Source of the DNA: an uncultured Ignavibacteriota bacterium
GTDB taxonomy: Bacteria; Bacteroidota; Ignavibacteria; Tepidaquicellales; Tepidaquicellaceae
Length of the DNA stretch: 10,163 nucleotides
Assembly: GCA_937959065.1 (NCBI GenBank)
Contig: CALGOI010000412.1
Span: 1 to 10,163, forward strand
Reading direction: 5' to 3'
Shown: piece after piece, positions 1 through 6,913 of the stretch
Layout of the letters: each line of letters starts with the position of its first letter
Position numbering within the stretch: position 1 is the first letter of the stretch
The notes under the pieces: generated by a model
Databases searched by the model: none
Seen by the model: the letters and a program-made list of their open reading frames with translations, nothing else
What the model was told of the DNA's origin: nothing
Position numbers and translations under genes: made by a program

Positions 1-212
1 TTTTTGTTTTTATAATGCCAAGATTAGTAGAATCTTTACACCCGGATCCCATTATTAATTCAGAGGGGAAGATCAAAATGGATGGCAGCATGCTGACAAT
101 TTTCTTGACATCGATTTTTGCATTCTCACTTCTTTTTGTATGGATGTATAATCTTAAAGTAAGGTCTGAGAAAATTTTCTATAAAATATCCAATAAGGAG
201 GCATCTGCATAA
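1..212 (+). CDS. ccmC: Heme exporter/handling protein CcmC, C-terminal fragment
   Basis: This is the 3' end of a gene that begins before the window; the reading frame is open from base 3 to the TAA at 210-212. CcmC is the inner-membrane WWD-family protein that, with CcmD and CcmE, loads heme for System I cytochrome c maturation. The WWD motif would lie upstream and cannot be seen. The visible part has the MPxLVESLHP segment typical of the last periplasmic loop of CcmC proteins, an SML motif, a final transmembrane helix (ILTSIFAFSLLFVW region) and a basic cytoplasmic tail. The ATG at 15 is internal and not the true start. The next gene is a ccmD-like ORF whose ATG overlaps this stop codon, which supports the call. 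The family assignment rests on a short fragment and on context. Confidence 0.8.
   Translation, partial: FVFIMPRLVESLHPDPIINSEGKIKMDGSMLTIFLTSIFAFSLLFVWMYNLKVRSEKIFYKISNKEASA
195..201 (+). promoter_or_regulatory. Shine-Dalgarno sequence for the ccmD-like gene
   Basis: AAGGAGG ends 10 bases before the ATG at 212 and lies inside the 3' end of ccmC. It is the only strong ribosome binding site I see in the window. The other starts (402, 1019, 2573, 5153, 8369, 9068 and the minus-strand start at 8298) are preceded by AT-rich sequence without a purine-rich SD, as is common in the Bacteroidota group. It decides the start of the tiny ccmD ORF. Confidence 0.65.
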
Positions 213-355
213 TGGAGGGCTTATACGATTTCTTTGCTTTGAATGATATGTACATAGTTTTAGCTATTGTACTTATTATATGGTTTGGTATATTCTTGTA
301 TCTTAATAGAATTGATTCTAAATTAAAAAAAATCGAGAAAGAGATTAATAGTTAG
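212..355 (+). CDS. ccmD: CcmD-like small membrane protein
   Basis: This 47-residue ORF has its ATG overlapping the ccmC stop (TAATG) and a clear Shine-Dalgarno sequence 10 bases upstream. It has a short polar N-terminus, one hydrophobic helix at about residues 13-31 (MYIVLAIVLIIWFGIFLYL) and a basic/charged tail that may form a short coiled coil (residues 32-47, DSKLKKIEKEI). That is the layout of CcmD, a small single-pass protein that stabilises CcmC and helps release holo-CcmE from the CcmABC complex. CcmD is poorly conserved in sequence, so the call rests on size, topology and position directly after ccmC. Translational coupling to ccmC is likely because of the overlap. The TAG stop is 46 bp upstream of the nrfH ATG. 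Confidence 0.78.
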   Translation: MEGLYDFFALNDMYIVLAIVLIIWFGIFLYLNRIDSKLKKIEKEINS

Positions 356-401
356 CACTATCTTGGAGTGATTTCTTTTTTGAAGCGTTATAAATTATTT
401 T

Positions 402-1007
402 ATGGGCTTCTTAAGAAACTTTTTCAATGCAATCCTTCCTCCCGCCAGGTGGCGTGTTTATGTCATTTTCCTGGTTGGTGTTTTAACCGGACTGATTATT
501 TTAATCCTTCATGTTTCCAGGGCTCCTTCATATCTTTCGGAAGATCCCGAAGCCTGCATAAATTGTCACGTAATGATCCCCCAGTATGCCAACTGGCAGA
601 AAAGCAGCCACTATAATCACGCTACATGTAACGATTGCCACGTCCCGCAGGATAATCTCATCAGAAAATACGCTTTCAAATCGATGGATGGGTTAAGGCA
701 TTCAACCATTTTTACTTTACGAATGGAACCGCAAGTGATAAAGATCAAGGAAGCCGGGATCAATGTTGTCCAGGAGAATTGTATCAGGTGCCATCAGAAT
801 GTAATCCATCCTACGAATCTTACTGAATTCAAAGAAGTATCTTCAATGGATGAAAAAGAAGGACTATGCTGGACATGTCACAGAGAAGTTCCGCATGGCA
901 GAGTCCGAAGCCTTTCGGCCACGCCTTTTGCAATAATTCCTGAACTGGATCCTGTAGTTCCAAAGTGGATAGAAGAGTATTTAAAAAAAGATACAACCGG
1001 TAAATAA
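402..1007 (+). CDS. nrfH: NrfH, tetraheme quinol dehydrogenase subunit of nitrite reductase
   Basis: The 201-residue protein belongs to the NapC/NirT/NrfH family. It would anchor NrfA to the cytoplasmic membrane and pass electrons from menaquinol to it. A single membrane helix lies at about residues 18-38 with the heme domain outside. Four heme motifs are present: C52-H56, C76-H80, C127-H131 and C156-H160. The first is CxxCHxM, with M58 matching the Met ligand of heme 1 in known NrfH structures; D96 in the KSMDG segment probably corresponds to the Asp at the quinol site. The length is usual for NrfH. ATG 402 is chosen because an in-frame TGA lies at 381 and the N-terminus fits the family; there is no SD. 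The stop is 11 bp before nrfA. NapC-type four-heme proteins are the main alternative, but the adjacent nrfA makes NrfH firm. Confidence 0.95.
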   Translation: MGFLRNFFNAILPPARWRVYVIFLVGVLTGLIILILHVSRAPSYLSEDPEACINCHVMIPQYANWQKSSHYNHATCNDCHVPQDNLIRKYAFKSMDGLRHSTIFTLRMEPQVIKIKEAGINVVQENCIRCHQNVIHPTNLTEFKEVSSMDEKEGLCWTCHREVPHGRVRSLSATPFAIIPELDPVVPKWIEEYLKKDTTGK

Positions 1008-1018
1008 AATATTACATT

Positions 1019-2488
1019 ATGAAAAAACTTACTGATCTCGTTCAAAGAAAACCATGGGTAGGCTGGGCACTGTATATAGTTACCATAGTGATTGTATTTC
1101 TTGTCGGGCTATTTGGCAGCTCGATTGTGGAAAGAAGACAGGAAAGTAATCTTTTATATCAGCAGGTCAAACCTATTGCTGAGTATGAACCACGCAATGA
1201 AGTTTGGGGGGAAAATTTCCCTCTACAGTATGAGTCATACCTGCATACACTTGATACCGGTTTCTCGAGCAAGTATAATGGAAGCAGCAAGATTGACATG
1301 CTTGAGCGGCATCCCTCATATGTGATTCTTTGGGCCGGTTATGGTTTTTCAAGGGACTATGATCAGGCTAGAGGTCATTACTATGCTGTACAGGATATAA
1401 GAAAAACTTTAAGGACAGATGTTCCTCAGCCAAGTACCTGCTGGACATGTAAAAGTACAGATGTACCTCGAATGATGGATAAACTTGGGGTTGCTGAATT
1501 TTATAAAGGGAAATGGCAAGATATGGGTAGTGAGATCGTGAATCCCATTGGGTGCCAGGATTGCCACGACCCGGAATCAATGTCCCTTCGTATCACGCGT
1601 CCGGCTTTGCTTGAAGCATTTAAACGGCAGAATATCGATGTAAATGATATCTCCCACCAGGAAATGCGTTCTGCTGTATGTGCTCAATGCCACGTTGAGT
1701 ATTACTTCAGAAAAGAGGACAATTATCTGTTCTTCCCATGGGATAAAGGAACCACAGTCGATGAGATCGAACAGTATTATGATAGCCTGAATCATGTCGA
1801 TTGGGTTCATGCACTTAGCAAAACACCTATGTTAAAAGCTCAACATCCCGACTACGAGATATTTAAAACGGGAGTGCACTACGAAAGAGGTGTATCTTGC
1901 GCCGACTGTCACATGCCATATACCACAAAAGGAGGAGTTAAATTTACCGATCATCATATCCAGAGTCCGTTAAATAATATTGCGAATTCCTGTCAGGTAT
2001 GTCACCGTGAAGACCAGGTGACGCTTATGAAAAACGTCATCGACAGGCAGGATAAAGTTATGGAACTGGCCCGAAATACGGAGAATACACTAATACTTGC
2101 TCACATCGAAGCAAAAACTGCCTGGGAAAACGGAGCTAGCGAACAGCAGATGGAGGAGATACTTAAGTTGTTGCGACAGTCACAATGGAGATGGGATTTT
2201 GCAACAGCGGGGCACGGAAATAGTTTTCACTCACCGCTTGAAGTAGCAAGGATACTTGCTAATTCTTTGCAAAGGGGAGAACAAGCCAGGATAAAACTAG
2301 CCGTACTTTTGATGAATTTGAATGTACCTTATCCGATAGAAATGCCTGATGTATCAACGAAAGAAAAAGCTCAGACTTACATAGGATTAAATATGGATGA
2401 ACTAAGAAACAAAAAGCAGGAATTTATGAATACCGTTGTAAAAGAATGGGAAAAAAATACTCCGAAAGAAAAACAAAAAGATTATTAG
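1019..2488 (+). CDS. nrfA: NrfA, pentaheme ammonia-forming cytochrome c nitrite reductase
   Basis: This 489-residue protein reduces nitrite to ammonium with six electrons in the periplasm. It carries the NrfA-specific active-site heme motif CxxCK (C141-C144-K145) and four CxxCH motifs (H183, H225, H298, H329). The catalytic residues can be placed by motif: Arg118 in ARGH, Tyr228 in CHVEYY and His276 in KAQHP. Glu227, Tyr228, Lys273 and Gln275 match the calcium ligands of the Wolinella and E. coli enzymes, so this looks like a calcium-dependent NrfA. The N-terminus has a hydrophobic helix at about residues 14-34 but no AxA-type cleavage site, so it may stay as a membrane anchor. The gene directly follows nrfH and precedes a ccmF-type lyase. 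No SD is seen at the ATG. The N-terminal region is the least certain part. Confidence 0.97.
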   Translation: MKKLTDLVQRKPWVGWALYIVTIVIVFLVGLFGSSIVERRQESNLLYQQVKPIAEYEPRNEVWGENFPLQYESYLHTLDTGFSSKYNGSSKIDMLERHPSYVILWAGYGFSRDYDQARGHYYAVQDIRKTLRTDVPQPSTCWTCKSTDVPRMMDKLGVAEFYKGKWQDMGSEIVNPIGCQDCHDPESMSLRITRPALLEAFKRQNIDVNDISHQEMRSAVCAQCHVEYYFRKEDNYLFFPWDKGTTVDEIEQYYDSLNHVDWVHALSKTPMLKAQHPDYEIFKTGVHYERGVSCADCHMPYTTKGGVKFTDHHIQSPLNNIANSCQVCHREDQVTLMKNVIDRQDKVMELARNTENTLILAHIEAKTAWENGASEQQMEEILKLLRQSQWRWDFATAGHGNSFHSPLEVARILANSLQRGEQARIKLAVLLMNLNVPYPIEMPDVSTKEKAQTYIGLNMDELRNKKQEFMNTVVKEWEKNTPKEKQKDY

Positions 2489-2523
2489 TGGAACATATGT
2501 AAAATTTTTGATGTTTTTATTAA

Positions 2524-2555
2524 TTGATATTACACGTAATTTACTATCTTATAAT
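2524..2555 (+). promoter_or_regulatory. Possible promoter upstream of ccmF
   Basis: In the 84-bp gap between nrfA and ccmF a perfect TATAAT (2550-2555) lies 17 bp before the ATG at 2573. A TTGATA lies at 2524-2529, giving a 20-bp spacer that is longer than usual. A 12-bp dyad, ATTACACGTAAT (2529-2540), overlaps the end of the -35-like box. It does not match the Bacteroidetes -7 box TAnnTTTG exactly. No terminator is visible after nrfA, so ccmF could be both co-transcribed with nrfHA and started here. The motif is AT-rich and could be chance. Confidence 0.25.
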
Positions 2556-2572
2556 AATTTGTATTTTACAGA

Positions 2573-4846
2573 ATGATAGGTAAGATATTTATATATCTGG
2601 CATTTGCGTTGTCTTTTGCCGCAATGCTCGGATTTTTCTCAGTTCACAAAGGAAAAGAGAAATTCCTCAAAACAGCGCGTATTCTGTTTCTTGGGGCTAT
2701 AGCTTTTGTTATTGCCGCATCAGCGCTTCAGATGTATAATATACTTACTCATCAATTCCAGTACACTTACATTTGGCAGCAGAGTAACCGTGAGCTTGAA
2801 CTCGGGTTACTAATGTCCACTTTCTACGCGGGCCAGGAGGGGAGCTTCCTGCTCTGGACATTTATGACTGCAATTATAGGTATTTTCCTGCTCAATTATG
2901 TCCGTAAAGGCAACCGGCTTGAACCTGAGGTGATGACTGTCTTTGGTCTGGTGCTTGCATTCCTTAACCTCATTTTAATACTTAAATCACCTTTCAACTA
3001 CGTTTGGGAGTCTTTCCCGGGTGAAGTCCAGGCTGGATTTGTGCCTCAGGACGGCAGGGGACTGAATCCACTGCTACAGAATTTCTGGATGCAGATTCAT
3101 CCGCCAACTTTGTTTATGGGTTTTTCATCGATGGCTGTACCTTTCTGTTTTGCGATCGCAACATTAATGAAAAACCGGTATAAAGACTGGATTTCGTTTT
3201 CTCTTCCCTGGTTGTTGTTTGCGGGTGGTATTCTCGGACTTGGAATTATGATGGGCGGTTACTGGGCTTATGGTGTCCTCGGATGGGGAGGTTATTGGGC
3301 ATGGGATCCGGTGGAAAATTCATCCCTGATTCCTTGGATTATTATCATTGCTGCTATTCACACTTTCCTTGCTCAAAAAAGAACCGGCGGTTATATAAAA
3401 ACAAACCTGGTCGGGTGTATTCTTGCCTATCTGCTTGTATTATATTCCACATTCCTGACAAGAAGCGGTATACTTGGTGATTCTTCCGTCCACTCTTTCG
3501 TTGATCCGGGCTGGATGGTCTATTGGTCCCTGGTTGCTTTTATTGGGATATTTATTCTGATTTCCATTGTGGCATTTATATTTAGATTTAAAGAGTTGAG
3601 ATCCCTTTCGCAGGGTGACAGCAACCTCTTGTCACGTGAAGCTGCTTTATTTGTGGGAGCACTGACTTTATGCGCTGCTGCAATAGTAGTATTTGCCGGT
3701 ACAAGCTGGCCAATCCTGCAATCAGGTACACTTAGCCAGGAGTTCTATAAGAGAATGAATCTTCCTATCGCGATTCTGATTGCGATTATTAACGGTATCA
3801 GTCTGCTTCTCAAATGGAAAAATACAGATGAAAAATATTTCTTTAAAGAGTTGATGTTTCCGCTGTTGCTCACCGTTATTGTAACGGTTGGATTGGTGAT
3901 CGTTGGTGTGCAGGACTTCCTTTTTGGGCTTTTTGCTTTTGCCTCCTTCTTTGCATTCTTTGTTAACGGAGAGTTGCTCATTAATGGTATTATTCGAAAA
4001 AAAAGAGTCAGCGGTGCTGTTACGGCGGACGTTGGAATAATGCTTCTCTTCTTAGGTGTCATTGCATCTGCGAGATACAGTGAGGAAGTAAACCTTACCC
4101 TTCCGCTAAACCAGCCCGCTGAGGCATTTGGCTATCAGTTGACCTATGTCGGGGCAACCGAATTTCAGGACCCGAACAATGAAACCGATACAAAATATCA
4201 TTTCAATATCCGCATCGAAAGAGATGGAAAAGAAATGACACTACGCCCGGTTATGTATTTTAGTCAGTTCTCCGAAGGTGTAATGAAAAATCCTGACATT
4301 GCTAACTTCGTTACAAGAGATCTATATCTCTCACCGATGGGCTTGGTTGAACCGCAGGTATTCGAAGAAGACCAGCTTTATGAATTCAAAAAAGAAGAAA
4401 AGAAAAAGATCGGCGGTCTGGAAATCGAGTTCATAGATTTTGATTTCGGTGATATCCAGATGGGCGGAGCTGAAGTTCAAAGCGGTAACTTTATCGTAGG
4501 AGCAAAAATCAAAGTTTCCGATGGCAAGTTTACCGAGACATTAATGCCCCAAATTAATTATACCAACGGTAATCCTGAATTCCGTGTAGCATCTATGAGC
4601 GGTAAAGAAGATATCAAAATTTACCTCGCAAAAATGAATGTAACTAACCCCGGAGATAAAGATGGTGCTACAGCAATTATTGCGGTTGTGGATTCTAGTG
4701 AGCCGGGATCACAGGATATAACTGATGAATCACTGGTCATTACTGCCTCAATTAAACCTTTCATAAACATTCTTTGGGCAGGTACCGTTATTATGGTACT
4801 TGGATTCTTCATTTCTATTATAAAAAGACGAAAAGAGCTTAAATAA
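2573..4846 (+). CDS. ccmF: CcmF-type cytochrome c heme lyase with enlarged periplasmic domain
   Basis: This 757-residue polytopic membrane protein is the heme lyase of System I (CcmF, or its NrfE paralogue), which joins heme to the CxxCH/CxxCK cysteines of apocytochromes on the periplasmic side. The WWD tryptophan-rich heme-handling motif is at about residues 238-251 (WGGYWAWDPVEN). By recalled alignment to E. coli CcmF, H176 (IHPP) and H307 (SVHSF) match the periplasmic heme ligands and H263 the first transmembrane ligand. The position of the second transmembrane ligand (E. coli H491) is Asp486. A soluble domain spans about 500-727 before a last helix (about 731-750). It keeps the TRDLYLS motif but has about 130 extra residues after it, and the protein is about 110 residues longer than E. 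coli CcmF. It follows nrfA by 84 bp and could be a general lyase or one serving NrfA. Confidence 0.9.
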   Translation: MIGKIFIYLAFALSFAAMLGFFSVHKGKEKFLKTARILFLGAIAFVIAASALQMYNILTHQFQYTYIWQQSNRELELGLLMSTFYAGQEGSFLLWTFMTAIIGIFLLNYVRKGNRLEPEVMTVFGLVLAFLNLILILKSPFNYVWESFPGEVQAGFVPQDGRGLNPLLQNFWMQIHPPTLFMGFSSMAVPFCFAIATLMKNRYKDWISFSLPWLLFAGGILGLGIMMGGYWAYGVLGWGGYWAWDPVENSSLIPWIIIIAAIHTFLAQKRTGGYIKTNLVGCILAYLLVLYSTFLTRSGILGDSSVHSFVDPGWMVYWSLVAFIGIFILISIVAFIFRFKELRSLSQGDSNLLSREAALFVGALTLCAAAIVVFAGTSWPILQSGTLSQEFYKRMNLPIAILIAIINGISLLLKWKNTDEKYFFKELMFPLLLTVIVTVGLVIVGVQDFLFGLFAFASFFAFFVNGELLINGIIRKKRVSGAVTADVGIMLLFLGVIASARYSEEVNLTLPLNQPAEAFGYQLTYVGATEFQDPNNETDTKYHFNIRIERDGKEMTLRPVMYFSQFSEGVMKNPDIANFVTRDLYLSPMGLVEPQVFEEDQLYEFKKEEKKKIGGLEIEFIDFDFGDIQMGGAEVQSGNFIVGAKIKVSDGKFTETLMPQINYTNGNPEFRVASMSGKEDIKIYLAKMNVTNPGDKDGATAIIAVVDSSEPGSQDITDESLVITASIKPFINILWAGTVIMVLGFFISIIKRRKELK

Positions 4847-4864
4847 ACCACAAAACAGAGGGAT

Positions 4865-4894
4865 TTTACTAAGTTTTTATTAGTAAATTTTTTT
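4865..4894 (+). terminator. Weak intrinsic terminator after ccmF
   Basis: An 8-bp perfect inverted repeat, TTTACTAA (4865-4872) and TTAGTAAA (4880-4887), encloses a 7-base loop and is followed by a run of T (4888-4894, then more T after one G). It begins 18 bp past the ccmF stop. The stem is almost all A-T, so it would be a poor terminator alone, but its position fits the operon end. Confidence 0.5.
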
Positions 4895-5043
4895 GTTTTT
4901 CTGCTTGTTTATATCAAATATTTTAAGTAAGTTGTTAAGTGTTCATTCTAATCCGCTTATTTATATAGCGGTTAGTGAGATTTACCCTAATTTCTCACTT
5001 ATCTTCACTTTATTGGGAGTTTAATTATTCTAATTTGTATTCG

Positions 5044-5060
5044 TTCTTTTAATCTAGTAA
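5044..5060. repeat. 17-bp exact repeat, copy 1
   Basis: TTCTTTTAATCTAGTAA occurs here and again at 10081-10097 in the same orientation. Both copies lie just outside or at the edge of genes: this one in the gap before the Omp85-family gene, the other over the end of a minus-strand CDS. The similarity extends only slightly (about 19 of 20 bases on the left side) and then stops. Chance cannot be ruled out in AT-rich DNA. Confidence 0.5.
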
Positions 5061-5082
5061 AACCTCCCTTAAGTTATGCTTG

Positions 5083-5114
5083 GGTTTCCTCATTAGATTG
5101 AGGAAACCTTTTTT
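5083..5114 (+). terminator. Strong intrinsic terminator shortly before the Omp85-family gene
   Basis: A 10-bp perfect stem, GGTTTCCTCA (5083-5092) with TGAGGAAACC (5099-5108), has a 6-base loop and is followed at once by six T (5109-5114) and further AT-rich sequence. It is the best terminator in the window. There is no A-tract on its left, so it acts on + strand transcription. It lies 236 bp past ccmF and 38 bp before the next ATG, so it may end an upstream or leader transcript. An alternative pairing of CCC 5066-5068 with GGG 5082-5084 (plus AAG/CTT) would disrupt its base. Confidence 0.8.
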
Positions 5115-5152
5115 ATTTTATATTTATTCTAAAGATAGATATTTTAGTTTTG

Positions 5153-6913
5153 ATGACGATTAGATTAATTATATTAAGTGTATTTTTCCTGCCCCAATCT
5201 TGCTTTCCACAGGCTAAGATAGAAAACATCGATTTTCACGGGAATGATTTTTTCAGCAAGCGTGATCTGGCTAATTTTATGGTCCTTAAAGAGGGAATGG
5301 ATTTTAGCGCTGCCCAAATGGATCTGGATTTGATTTCAATTCGAAGTACAATAAAAAAAAACGGATTCCTTTTTGCAAAAATAGACAGTATTGTCACTAG
5401 CTTCGATTCCGATTCTTCTTATGTTGATATAGACATTTACCTCGATGAAGGACAGAGAGTTGAAGTCGGAAGGATTGAGTTAAAAGGAAACTCAAAGCTT
5501 TCCTCTTCCGAGTTAATAAAAGTATTTGACACACAACCGGGTGAAGTCCTCGACCAGAATACACTCAATAATGATATTAGAGAACTCTTGACTTTTTATG
5601 AATCAAAAGGACTTCCTTTCGTGAATGCTTCGATTGAAGACATTAATGTTTACGATGACCGCGGGAGATTAAAATTAAATATAATTATCGATATAGAAGA
5701 AAACTCTCGGATTCAGATCGACGAGGTGAAGATACGCGGAAACGAAGATACTAACGACGAAGTCATTATGAGGGAGATTAAGCTTGGAAAAGATAAGTAC
5801 ATTACTACCGAGGAACTTGAAGACATTCAAGACCGGCTGGAAAAACTGAATATTTTCCAGGAAGTGAAGATGCCCCGCGTTTATACAATAAAAGGAAAAA
5901 AACGCTCCGGTCTTTTAATCGAAGTGGTCGAAGGTAACACAAGTACTTTCGACGGAATAATAGGATATGTCCCTCCCCAAAACGATAACGAGGAGGGGTA
6001 CTTCACCGGGCTTGTGAATCTTTCTTTCCGTAATCTTTTTGGTACGGGCAGGAAAGTAGAAGCCCGTTGGCAGCAGGAGGTTCGTGAGACACAGGAACTG
6101 GAATTCAAATACTACGAGCCGTACGTGCTCTCTTTTCCCGTAAATATCGGTGTGGCTTTCTTACAAAGGATACAGGATTCTACTTATACCAGAAGGCGAT
6201 TTGATGCGAAAGGTGAATACCTTATAAACGATAAATTCACTATATCAGGGATACTCGGTCTCGACCGTGTTATTCCGTCGGATTCCGGAAGCAGTACCTT
6301 GATTATTGCCGACTCGCGTATTTTTGCATCCGGTGTAGAATTAAATTTCGATAACCGCAACGATGTCTATTTCCCGACATCAGGACAATACTACACTACC
6401 AATTATATTTACGGTGATAAGAAAATATTCAATCTCGACAAGCTTGGCCCTCTCGGATATAAAGAGAACTATTCGGTGCAGAAATACTCTCTCGACCTGT
6501 ATAATTACTTCTCATTCTTTAAACGAACTGCTCTGATGGTAAGAGGGTTTGGAGGTGAAGTAAGAGCCGACCTGCTCGAAGAATCCGACCTATTTCGAAT
6601 CGGAGGGCTAAATACCGTACGTGGTTATCGAGAGGAGCAATTCCTCGTATCACGCGTTGTGTTTAGTAATATCGAAGCAAGACTCGCTACTTCACGCCGT
6701 AACTACTTCTTCGGCTTCTATGACTTCGGCTACTATGAACGCCCTGCTGATAACATAAATAACATCTTAGAGCAAAGCGGGTTTATATTCGGCTATGGGC
6801 TCGGTGTAACACTGGAAACAGCACTTGGACAGATTGGAGTCAGCTATGCCCTTGGAAAAGGCGACGGGTTGCTGGATGGTAAAATACACTTTGGTTTGAT
6901 AAATAACTTTTAA
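5153..6913 (+). CDS. Three-POTRA BamA/TamA (Omp85) family outer membrane protein
   Basis: This 586-residue protein is built like TamA. It has a Sec signal peptide (hydrophobic residues about 4-14, probable cleavage near FPQA), three POTRA-like modules (about 21-98, 102-183 and 187-259) and a C-terminal 16-strand type beta-barrel (about 265-586). The Omp85 hallmark GGLNTVRGY is at about 484-492 and the chain ends in Phe, as expected of barrel proteins that are inserted by BAM. Canonical BamA has five POTRAs and about 750-850 residues, so this is more likely a TamA-like or accessory member acting in outer membrane protein or lipid traffic; the substrate is unknown. A TTG one codon earlier (5150) is possible, but the ATG at 5153 is preferred. 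It follows a strong terminator and converges with the DUF2851 gene, with the stops overlapping by 4 bp. Confidence 0.87.
   Translation: MTIRLIILSVFFLPQSCFPQAKIENIDFHGNDFFSKRDLANFMVLKEGMDFSAAQMDLDLISIRSTIKKNGFLFAKIDSIVTSFDSDSSYVDIDIYLDEGQRVEVGRIELKGNSKLSSSELIKVFDTQPGEVLDQNTLNNDIRELLTFYESKGLPFVNASIEDINVYDDRGRLKLNIIIDIEENSRIQIDEVKIRGNEDTNDEVIMREIKLGKDKYITTEELEDIQDRLEKLNIFQEVKMPRVYTIKGKKRSGLLIEVVEGNTSTFDGIIGYVPPQNDNEEGYFTGLVNLSFRNLFGTGRKVEARWQQEVRETQELEFKYYEPYVLSFPVNIGVAFLQRIQDSTYTRRRFDAKGEYLINDKFTISGILGLDRVIPSDSGSSTLIIADSRIFASGVELNFDNRNDVYFPTSGQYYTTNYIYGDKKIFNLDKLGPLGYKENYSVQKYSLDLYNYFSFFKRTALMVRGFGGEVRADLLEESDLFRIGGLNTVRGYREEQFLVSRVVFSNIEARLATSRRNYFFGFYDFGYYERPADNINNILEQSGFIFGYGLGVTLETALGQIGVSYALGKGDGLLDGKIHFGLINNF

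Larger units (their letters stand above)
4847..5152 (+). other. Gene-free structured region between ccmF and the Omp85-family gene
   Basis: This 306-bp stretch has no convincing ORF on either strand. From left to right it holds a weak terminator (4865-4894), a 5-bp stem (CCGCT 4953-4957 with AGCGG 4967-4971), a 7-bp stem (AGTGAGA 4974-4980 with TCTCACT 4993-4999), a 17-bp word repeated at 10081 (5044-5060), and a strong intrinsic terminator (5083-5114) that ends only 38 bp before the ATG at 5153. No known riboswitch consensus was recognised. It could be a 5' leader with attenuation, a small RNA gene of roughly 200 nt, or simply double termination of the ccm/nrf operon. Confidence 0.5.

Noticed and set aside
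212..355. Considering the short ORF as chance noncoding
   Set aside because: A strong SD, the TAATG overlap and CcmD-like topology after ccmC make it a real gene.
368..616. GTG-initiated ORF overlapping the start of nrfH
   Set aside because: It is in another frame, has no family features beyond a basic N-terminus, and overlaps the clear NrfH reading frame with its four heme motifs.
3745..4062. 105-residue minus-strand ORF inside ccmF
   Set aside because: It is antisense to well-conserved CcmF coding sequence and has low-complexity composition with no start signal.
4974..4999. Possible TPP riboswitch because of GAGA and ACCC words
   Set aside because: The words lie in one small hairpin and loop; the other conserved TPP segments are missing and the downstream gene is not thiamine-related.
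5150..5152. TTG start for the Omp85-family protein
   Set aside because: An ATG follows immediately in frame (5153) and gives an equally good signal peptide.
5145..5152. TAGTTTTG, a match to the Bacteroidetes -7 box TAnnTTTG
   Set aside because: It abuts the ATG at 5153, so transcription would start inside the coding region; more likely chance.
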